This document shows positions 7,807-13,317 of a stretch of DNA of 13,317 nt, in pieces. Made by a program: the position numbers and the translations under genes. How positions within the stretch are numbered: the first letter of the stretch is position 1; each line of letters begins with the position of its first letter. The stretch covers positions 1-13,317 of the forward strand of contig CAJPPF010000052.1 of assembly GCA_905372445.1 (NCBI GenBank). Reading direction: 5' to 3'. The notes under the pieces are model-generated. The model searched no databases and was not told the DNA's origin. It saw only the letters and a program-made list of their open reading frames with translations. Source of the stretch: an uncultured Prevotella sp. Lineage in GTDB: Bacteria > Bacteroidota > Bacteroidia > Bacteroidales > Bacteroidaceae.

Positions 7807-7947
7807 GCAGGGACGGAACGTGATGAGTCACACACATTCGCTGTTCCGACAAATACCTACAACCTTTCCCGGCTCGTGGAAGAGATGAAACAAAAAGGAA
7901 TGTTACCCACAAATGCGGTCAATAGATTCCCAACCGATTTGGGTTAA
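7807..7947 (+). pseudogene. Unassigned 46-codon remnant after the lamin-tail gene
   Basis: In a third frame, an open stretch of 46 codons carries a protein-like sequence (SHTFAVPTNTYNLSRLVEEM, then KQKGMLPTNAVNRFPTDLG) and ends in TAA overlapping the stop of the convergent barrel gene by three bases. It opens in frame from ATG 7729 but has no signal peptide or recognised domain. It may be the C-terminal end of the same degraded gene or of another lost gene brought in by deletion. I do not recognise the family. Confidence 0.3.
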
Positions 7948-9257
7948 AAACTATATTTTATTTTCACCCATCCTTCTGAATTGTCCTTATACATTCTGAA
8001 CACACCGGCGTCGGCGTGGAAATAGTCATAGCCTGCTGTAAATTCTATCTGGTCGTTCAGCGAATATGCTGCGGAACAACGGTTGAAGATTCCTCCATTT
8101 GCAACATCTACATATGCAAACGTTGAGAGTTTCAATGTGTTGCGCAGAAGTTCTTTTGAAATTCTCATGGTCGCCAATCCTGCATTGCGGAAAACGGACA
8201 GTCCGACAAGATCTCCTGCGATATACTTATGACTGTATTGCATGCTGAGATTCCAGTCGTTTCCTGCAAACCAGTCTACTCCCAGCAGTCCGTTGAATGT
8301 ATTGCGTGTCATTGGCTGATAGCCAACGTTTGCACTTTGCATTTCATTGAGGTAATATGCCATCTCTCCGCGAACGACAAACCTGCCCAAGGGCAATGAA
8401 CAATCGGCTCCAAGCATAGTCATTCGATGATAAATGCCTGTTACGTTCAGTGAACGTCTGTCGGCAGAAAGTGAAGTGCTGAGCGCCGGCATTTTATTCC
8501 ACGATTGTAAGGCACAAAAGGAGAAGTCAAGTCCGCTGAGATTTATGCTCGCACGTCCGCCAAATTCCATATTGCGGAGTCTGTGTGCAGGTTTTCCGCT
8601 CTCCAAGTCAATAGTATAAGGCAATTCTGCCGCGGGTAAGCACACTGCCCACGGATTACGTCTGTCAGTGGGCAGGATAAAGAATTCGGAAACAGGGATG
8701 CAGACCATCTCAAGACTCACAGACCGGAAATTCAGTTTCGCACGCAAGGCATTGACCGGTATACGTATGTCGTCATAATCCTGTGCAAGAAACTCTGAAT
8801 AGTCGAACGGTGACACGCAGTCGGTTATTCGCAGTGCATCAGCCACTCCCCACACAATAATCTGCCTTCCTGCCCGCAAGTCGAAAAGTCCTTTTTCATA
8901 ATCGAGATATGCCTCACGCAATTCTAATCCCGTACGCTCCTTAAGCAGGCTGTTGTAGATGGCATTAAGAGAGACAAACAGCGATGCCTCTCCTTTTTCA
9001 AGCGTCAGTTCGCCGCGTGCACGAGTTCTTGACGCCATAAAGTCAGCCATTCCCTGAGTCCGTACAGCATGATATGTGTCGAGAAATCCTTTTACTTTCA
9101 GTTGCAGTTCATTTTCTGTGGTCTCATCGTCAGAGATGTCCGTTACTGATTCTGATAAAAAATATACGCTGTCTACTGAAAGGCTGTCGGTTTGTGCCGT
9201 TATTTGTGCCGGATTGAGCGGCACAAATAACGAGCACAATAAGCATGAACGTAGCAT
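7944..9257 (-). CDS. DUF1302-like outer-membrane beta-barrel protein
   Basis: A 437-residue predicted barrel. The start is ATG 9257-9255, one base after the stop of the LolA-like gene, so translation is probably coupled. A signal peptide (about 1-21, ITA before QTD) is followed by an acidic linker (about 25-50) and a barrel-like region. LREAYLDY (113-120) and LRAGRQIIVWGVADALRITD (127-146), followed by PFDYSEFL, match the DUF1302 signature (Y-v-d-y...R-x-G-r-Q-v-v-x-W-G). The end, WVKIKYSF, has the alternating pattern and C-terminal Phe of a BAM substrate. DUF1302-type proteins are often encoded beside MMPL/RND exporters and LolA-like or DUF1329 proteins (family knowledge), as here, and are thought to serve as the outer-membrane part of lipid or hydrophobic-compound traffic. 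The precise substrate is unknown. Confidence 0.72.
   Translation of the reverse strand: MLRSCLLCSLFVPLNPAQITAQTDSLSVDSVYFLSESVTDISDDETTENELQLKVKGFLDTYHAVRTQGMADFMASRTRARGELTLEKGEASLFVSLNAIYNSLLKERTGLELREAYLDYEKGLFDLRAGRQIIVWGVADALRITDCVSPFDYSEFLAQDYDDIRIPVNALRAKLNFRSVSLEMVCIPVSEFFILPTDRRNPWAVCLPAAELPYTIDLESGKPAHRLRNMEFGGRASINLSGLDFSFCALQSWNKMPALSTSLSADRRSLNVTGIYHRMTMLGADCSLPLGRFVVRGEMAYYLNEMQSANVGYQPMTRNTFNGLLGVDWFAGNDWNLSMQYSHKYIAGDLVGLSVFRNAGLATMRISKELLRNTLKLSTFAYVDVANGGIFNRCSAAYSLNDQIEFTAGYDYFHADAGVFRMYKDNSEGWVKIKYSF
9198..9232. repeat. Perfect 14-bp inverted repeat in signal-peptide codons
   Basis: CGTTATTTGTGCCG (9198-9211) and CGGCACAAATAACG (9219-9232) are exact reverse complements around a 7-nt spacer. 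The repeat covers about codons 9-20 of the barrel gene, beginning some 25 nt after its ATG. An extra partial copy, TTTGTGCCG (9191-9199), repeats 12 bp from 9203-9211, so two stems are possible. In mRNA it would form a stable hairpin just inside the gene. No T-tract follows, so it is not a standard terminator. Confidence 0.85.
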
Positions 9258-9258
9258 A

Positions 9259-10038
9259 TCACAGTCCTTTCTCTAATTTAGATACTGTAAAAAGATTGGC
9301 AGAGACCTTGACATCGAACTTCTGATTATTCATCTTGATGATCGTCTTATGTCCGGTCTGTACGTTCTCCATCTGCATTAAGTGCATTGTCCAGAAATCC
9401 TGCACTTTCTCTATATTCGAAATGCTCAAGCGCCTATGCAGTTTGTTGAGCTTGTCGTAATACTCTCCCTTTACCGCCATCAGGCAGTCCTGCCTTATCC
9501 ACATGACACGGCGTGAGTAAATCTCGTCCTTGTCTTTGGGCACAGACTGCACCACCCAGCATTTATGACCATCATGCATCTCTTCTTTCAACAGCGTGTG
9601 AGTCTCTTCGTCCACACTGCGCGTGCTCATGTCGTCGTAAGTGAAGTCGCTTCCCATGAAATAGTCAGTCTTCGACGACTTACCACTGATGCGCCTTGTC
9701 TTCTTCATTGCCGGAAGGTAAAGCCACTTGTCGTCTGTCTTGCTCTCATCGTCGTAATCCCAAGTGAGAAAACCTGTTCCTTTGACATCTCCGGGATATG
9801 TGAAAAACATTATCTTCTTTGTGTCTTTGCCCACATCCATAGCCCATGATTCAAGTTTCCTTACTCGTTTGTGTCCGCTTTTCTGAATAAGCGTCATCTC
9901 AATCGTGGCATAGCGTGTGTCGCCATCTGCACGGTTCCTTACTTTCTGCATTATATCTCTGCCTGTCAGACCTGCAGCCTGTGCGTTGCAGACCATAAAC
10001 AATATTGCCAGCGATAAAAAGAATTGTTTTGCTTTCAT
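9259..10038 (-). CDS. Periplasmic LolA-like lipid/lipoprotein carrier
   Basis: A 259-residue outer-membrane lipoprotein-sorting-type protein (LolA fold, like Treponema TP0789). A signal peptide (about 1-21, ending NAQA) is followed by GRDIMQKVRNRADGDTRYAT and successive beta-strands. The family hallmark is WLYLPAMKKTRRISGKS (105-121) with FMGSDFTYDDMSTR (127-140); DGHKCWVVQSVPK and YSRRVMWIRQD also fit. There is no lipobox, so a soluble periplasmic protein is likely. LolA folds form an open half-barrel that holds acyl chains, so a shuttle role between the inner-membrane RND exporter encoded just upstream and the outer-membrane barrel encoded just downstream is a reasonable inference. It lies 39 nt after the RND gene. 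It is not the housekeeping LolA, judging by its motifs and partners. Confidence 0.82.
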   Translation of the reverse strand: MKAKQFFLSLAILFMVCNAQAAGLTGRDIMQKVRNRADGDTRYATIEMTLIQKSGHKRVRKLESWAMDVGKDTKKIMFFTYPGDVKGTGFLTWDYDDESKTDDKWLYLPAMKKTRRISGKSSKTDYFMGSDFTYDDMSTRSVDEETHTLLKEEMHDGHKCWVVQSVPKDKDEIYSRRVMWIRQDCLMAVKGEYYDKLNKLHRRLSISNIEKVQDFWTMHLMQMENVQTGHKTIIKMNNQKFDVKVSANLFTVSKLEKGL

Positions 10039-10077
10039 TGTCTTTCTGTTTTTATTCTGTAAATTGATTTCGTTTAT

Positions 10078-12417
10078 TTATTCTTTTCCAAAAACATTGA
10101 GATACTTGAACAGTATTGGAGTGAGGAAGAGGTCTGCCAGCAGTGCCGACACCATACCTGCCACTGCCAAGATGCCCCAATTGCGGATTTGTATGGCGTC
10201 TGAAAAGATAAATCCGGCAAATGTCGCCGAGATAATCACCGTTGACATCACAATAGCCAGTCCTTCTGTCCTGAATGTTTTGTTGATTGCTTTTTGATAA
10301 TCACCATAACGATCGTAAGCCACATGACTATGATTTATAAAGTGAATGGTGTCATCTACGGCAATACCCAAAATCATAGGGATGAGCGAAGCTGTCATCA
10401 TGTCAAGCGGATAATCAAGCCATCCCATCATACCTCCTACGATAATGGCTGGAGCTATATTTGGAATCATGCCCACAATGCCCACTTTCCAATTGCCGAA
10501 AATGAGGACAAGGATGACTCCAATGACAAGTACTGACAACAGCATAGACCACATTTGCCCACGTTCCACATATTGCTGCATGACGGTGAATTGAGGCAGA
10601 TTGCCAACGACGGAAACATGTGCACCGGGGAAGAGCTTTCGAGCTTCAGCTTGTATTGCTTCCATTTCCTGTTCTACCTGGTTTGAATTATAATACTTCA
10701 TTTCTATTTGCAGTCTCAGCCGTTGATAGTCATAGTCCATCCAATATTCCGACTCCGTTCCACCTGCGTTCTCATACAGCAGCAGTAGCTGTGCCACCAT
10801 GTCGGAATTATCCGGAATCTTGTACTCTTCCGGTGCATTTCCGTTTAATGTGCAGTTCATGTCTTTCACAATGTCGGTAATGGAGCTATGTCGTTTTGTC
10901 AATCGATAACCGTCTGCGATGTTTGCCAGATAGTCGAGTTTTTTAAGATTCTCCGGTTTCTTTGCATCATTCTCATGGGGCAGAGTGATCATAAGGTCAT
11001 AGGCGTACATAGTTCCAAGTTCTGTATTGCAGAGGTCCATAAACCGCTTGACATAGGGAATCTTCTTGCCCATGGTTTTCTCTATGTCGAACGCAGGTTC
11101 TATATAGAAAAGACCTATAGCGCAAAATGCGGAGAACAAAACCGAGGAGATTATAATGGCTCGGTGTTTTCTCATGACGAAATTTCCGAATTGCTCAAAA
11201 CGATTGCCTATATATCCTTCAAAACTTTTCGACATATTGGCTGACGGAGTGCCGTCCTTGCCTAACGAAAGCACAACAGGGGTGACAAACAGACAGGTGA
11301 CGAGTACAGATAAAAGACACAAAGAAGTATTGATACCTATGGCTTTCATCGGAACAATCTCCATTGACAGGAACGTCATCAGGGCAGCAATTGTTGTCAA
11401 TCCCGACAGTAAGACGCCCCAGCCGGTTTCACCCATAGCCTCTGTAACGGAAATCTTACGCTTTCCTGTTTCCACAAACCGGGTTTTAAAGAAATTGTAG
11501 AGATGGATGTTGTAAGCGATAGAGCAGGCAAAAGTCAGAATCACTGCAATCATGGCTGTGCTCATGTCGATATACAATCCTGTCCAGCCTATGATGCCGA
11601 ATCCTATTATCAGAGCTAATACAGAAGTCACCAACGGCGATATTATACCTCGCAAAGAACGTGTGACAATGAGCATGACCACAATGGAGACGATGAATGC
11701 AAATAAGAATAAACGGCTCATCTCTTTTGTAAGGAATATGAATTTCTCATAACTCAAATAAGGCATGCCTGCAGCATTAGGTGATATATCCTTGTATTTC
11801 TCCTTGCTGATTATTTGCCCCGTCTCTTTGCCTGTCAGCATATCAGGTCCTATGTCGCTTGTCTTTTTCCACACACTGTCCTCCGGAAATGGGCGCAACT
11901 TCACCATTATCCATGTCATGGTTCCGTCTTTTGATACCATCTTTCTTGCAAGGTAAGGTTTGCAGTATGCTTTCTCTTTGATTTTGTTCAAGGAGTGCAC
12001 GTCAGAAGGAATCTCGTCCGGTACAATCTGCTCGATAGTCATGCCATCCTCCGTTCCTACCGTAAACTCAAGGTCGGTAATGGATGTCACCTTATCGGCA
12101 TACGACAGACTGTCTTTCAGTTCATTGCTCAATTCGCGAATCAGTTGCAGGCTATGCTGTGAGAATATGTCTTTGTTTTTGACAAGCACTGCCACATAGT
12201 AGTCATTGCCGAAGATTGATTTAAATTCATTGGTTTTAAGCAACATCGGGTCATTGCTTACGAAATATTCCTCGAAAGAGGTTCTCATTACTATCCTCTT
12301 CGTGCCAACGAACGAAAAGCCAATGAGTACGGCAAATACTCCTAAGACAACAAGGCGATGACGTAGTATGCATACCGCCAATCGTTGAAAGCCATTATTT
12401 ATTTTCTCAATTTTCAT
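10078..12417 (-). CDS. RND/MMPL-type inner-membrane exporter
   Basis: A 779-residue protein with the duplicated RND architecture: TM1 (about 20-38), a large periplasmic loop (40-230), TM2-6 (235-386), TM7 (419-438), a second loop (440-620), and TM8-12 (621-770). TM10 has GIAVDDTIHFINH (684-696) with Asp688/Asp689 as likely proton-relay residues; the equivalent TM4 segment FACSIAYNIHLYNFF (296-310) has no acid. The size and motifs fit the predicted RND exporters of COG1033, related to hopanoid and mycolipid transporters (HpnN, MmpL), not the AcrB drug pumps, which are about 1,050 residues and come with an adaptor and TolC gene. No such genes are present here. The first gene of the leftward operon; substrate probably a lipid or lipoprotein (inference). 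The start is ATG 12417, overlapping a small upstream ORF. Confidence 0.85.
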   Translation of the reverse strand: MKIEKINNGFQRLAVCILRHRLVVLGVFAVLIGFSFVGTKRIVMRTSFEEYFVSNDPMLLKTNEFKSIFGNDYYVAVLVKNKDIFSQHSLQLIRELSNELKDSLSYADKVTSITDLEFTVGTEDGMTIEQIVPDEIPSDVHSLNKIKEKAYCKPYLARKMVSKDGTMTWIMVKLRPFPEDSVWKKTSDIGPDMLTGKETGQIISKEKYKDISPNAAGMPYLSYEKFIFLTKEMSRLFLFAFIVSIVVMLIVTRSLRGIISPLVTSVLALIIGFGIIGWTGLYIDMSTAMIAVILTFACSIAYNIHLYNFFKTRFVETGKRKISVTEAMGETGWGVLLSGLTTIAALMTFLSMEIVPMKAIGINTSLCLLSVLVTCLFVTPVVLSLGKDGTPSANMSKSFEGYIGNRFEQFGNFVMRKHRAIIISSVLFSAFCAIGLFYIEPAFDIEKTMGKKIPYVKRFMDLCNTELGTMYAYDLMITLPHENDAKKPENLKKLDYLANIADGYRLTKRHSSITDIVKDMNCTLNGNAPEEYKIPDNSDMVAQLLLLYENAGGTESEYWMDYDYQRLRLQIEMKYYNSNQVEQEMEAIQAEARKLFPGAHVSVVGNLPQFTVMQQYVERGQMWSMLLSVLVIGVILVLIFGNWKVGIVGMIPNIAPAIIVGGMMGWLDYPLDMMTASLIPMILGIAVDDTIHFINHSHVAYDRYGDYQKAINKTFRTEGLAIVMSTVIISATFAGFIFSDAIQIRNWGILAVAGMVSALLADLFLTPILFKYLNVFGKE

Positions 12418-12494
12418 AATATTTTATTGGTGTACGTTAAACAAATTACAGCGATGCATCGAGTCGCGCTCGCGGTCTTACTTTCGTTTTTCAT
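12414..12494 (-). CDS. Possible 26-codon leader ORF before the exporter
   Basis: An ATG at 12494 opens a 26-codon frame (MKNESKTASATRCIAVICLT, then YTNKIL) whose TGA overlaps the exporter ATG as ATGA. It is too short to have an obvious fold, though its middle is hydrophobic (CIAVICL). The ATGA overlap is the geometry of translational coupling and could make this an upstream regulatory ORF. It may equally be chance, since the region is short and no promoter is clear. Confidence 0.25.
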   Translation of the reverse strand: MKNESKTASATRCIAVICLTYTNKIL

Positions 12495-12551
12495 AATAAA
12501 TTCCTTTTTTTGATTAAATGATTAAAACATGTTTCTTGTTTTTCGTCCCGT
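12418..12551. other. Upstream region of the leftward exporter operon
   Basis: Apart from the small ORF, this region has A/T-rich stretches and a G/C-rich patch at 12452-12476 containing the 10-bp palindrome CGATGCATCG (12452-12461). On the - strand a TAATTTG string (about 12442-12448) loosely resembles the -7 element but is one base short of TAnnTTTG and lacks a well-placed TTTG upstream. So the exporter promoter is not identified and could lie beyond the repeats. Confidence 0.35.
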
Positions 12552-12881
12552 CGTTTGCTGTGGCGTTTCCCGCGCCCCGGGAAAGTCTCCCACCGTTTGT
12601 TTTGACGTTTCCCGAGCCCCGGCATTTAACACACGTTATGTTTTGACGTTTTCCGAACTCCGGCATTTAACATTCGTTTTGTCTTGACGTTTTCCGAGCC
12701 TCGGCATTTAACACACGTTATGTTTTGACGTTTTCCGAACTCCGGCATTTAACATCCGTTTTGTTTTGACGTTTTCCGAACCTCGGCATTTAACATCTGT
12801 TATGTCTTGACGTTTGCCGAACCTCGGAAAGCCTCCCGTCGTTTGTCGGGACGGTGTCCTTGGGTCCGGAAAGCCTCTCGG
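12552..12881. repeat. Tandem array of about eight 40-42 bp units
   Basis: Units start at about 12552, 12594, 12634, 12675, 12716, 12757, 12798 and 12840. The five central units (12594-12797) follow the pattern CGTTNTGTTTTGACGTTTTC followed by CGAACCTCGGCATTTAACAT, with few changes; the outer three (first and last two) share a different tail, GGAAAGYCTCCC. Each core has TGACGTT and a dyad that is perfect in the 12675 unit, CCGAG-C-CTCGG. Units alternate: 12634 and 12716 are almost identical, and 12594 and 12675 share the tail ACACA, giving an 82-bp higher-order period. The unit length is not a multiple of three and there are no unique spacers, so it is non-coding and not CRISPR. Confidence 0.93.
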
Positions 12882-12886
12882 CATTT

Positions 12887-13317
12887 CTATTTTCTTTGCA
12901 ACTGAAGCATTCTTGCGAACTCGCCATCCTGTTTCATCAGTTCATCAGGCGCTCCCTGCTCGCAAATGCTTCCGTTCTTGAGCACCACTATCTTATCGGC
13001 ATTGCATACGGTGCGCATTCTGTGAGCGATGATTATAACCGTCTTGTTACGCACCAGTTCCGATATGCCGGCTTGAATGAGAGTTTCGTTCTCGGCATCA
13101 AGACTTGCGGTAGCCTCGTCAAGCAATATGACAGGCGAATCCTTCAGTAAAGCGCGTGCAATGGATATGCGCTGTCGCTCTCCGCCCGAAAGGGTCTCGC
13201 CGTTTTCGCCGATTATGGTGTCGTAGCCTTGCGGCATTCGGCTGATGAAGTCGTCGCACTGTGCCAGTCGGGCAACGTGGCGCACTTCCTCGTCGGTGGC
13301 GTTGCGCTTGCCGATTC
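12887..13317 (-). CDS. ABC exporter ATP-binding domain (partial, 5' end outside)
   Basis: Only the last 142 codons are in the window; the gene continues past 13317. They are the C-terminal part of an ABC exporter nucleotide-binding domain: signature LSGGERQRISIARALL (42-57 of the visible part), Walker B VILLDEATASLD (62-73) with its catalytic Glu67, and the switch His in IIIAHRM (His98). The end NADKIVVLKNGSICEQGAPD is typical of ABCB/MsbA-like fused exporters, and IGKRNATDEEV and AQCDDFISRMPQGYDTIIGE resemble siderophore or peptide-exporter half-transporters of the IrtAB type (recalled, not searched). Walker A, the Q-loop and the membrane domain are outside. A GTG at 13285 is just an internal Val codon. 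The stop is TAG at 12887-12889, immediately before the repeat array on the - strand. Confidence 0.93.
   Translation of the reverse strand, partial: IGKRNATDEEVRHVARLAQCDDFISRMPQGYDTIIGENGETLSGGERQRISIARALLKDSPVILLDEATASLDAENETLIQAGISELVRNKTVIIIAHRMRTVCNADKIVVLKNGSICEQGAPDELMKQDGEFARMLQLQRK

Noticed and set aside
7929..7943. Bidirectional terminator between the convergent operons
   Set aside because: CCCAA/TTGGG makes only a 5-bp stem and neither strand has a proper T-tract directly after it.
12435..12450. Exporter promoter on the - strand
   Set aside because: The TAATTTG string has one spacer base too few and no TTTG element 19 bp upstream.
12452..12461. 10-bp palindrome CGATGCATCG as an operator
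   Set aside because: A palindrome this short is expected about a dozen times by chance in a window of this size.
12552..12881. CRISPR array
   Set aside because: The 40-42 bp units are directly joined and similar along their whole length, with no unique spacers, and no cas gene is near.

Overview
The window looks like a chromosome fragment of a Bacteroidota species, most likely Prevotella/Segatella-like. Reasons: a textbook Bacteroidota promoter (TTTG, 19 bp, TAnnTTTG) at 69-99, A/T-rich start regions without Shine-Dalgarno sequences, a TonB-dependent receptor of the Bacteroidota type, several lipoproteins with Gly/Ser-rich linkers, and a DUF5689-type protein. Genus is an inference from style only.

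Left half (69-7301, + strand): one promoter, five closely spaced genes and one strong intrinsic terminator form a convincing operon. In order they encode a TonB-dependent outer-membrane receptor, a DUF5689-like lipoprotein, a lipoprotein with two tandem OB-fold-like repeats and a C-terminal beta domain, a secreted DNA/RNA non-specific endonuclease lipoprotein, and an OmpA-family protein. A surface nuclease, candidate nucleic-acid-binding lipoproteins and a TonB-dependent transporter in one transcript suggest a scavenging system for extracellular nucleic acid, analogous in layout to a polysaccharide utilisation locus but with no SusD partner. This is the main candidate for an undescribed system here.

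Middle (7325-7947, + strand): a decayed lamin-tail-domain secreted protein, broken by a frameshift and then a stop codon, followed by an unassigned 46-codon remnant. It sits at the junction of two convergent operons.

Right half (12494-7944, - strand): a leftward operon of an RND/MMPL-type membrane exporter, a periplasmic LolA-fold protein and a DUF1302-like outer-membrane barrel, which together could span the envelope for lipid or lipoprotein export. A possible 26-codon leader ORF overlaps the exporter start codon by ATGA, and a perfect 14-bp inverted repeat lies in the signal-peptide codons of the barrel gene.

Far right: a tandem array of about eight 40-42 bp units (12552-12881), with an alternating two-unit pattern, separates this operon from the C-terminal part of an ABC exporter gene on the - strand that runs off the window. 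No rRNA, tRNA, CRISPR array, insertion sequence or integrase was seen.
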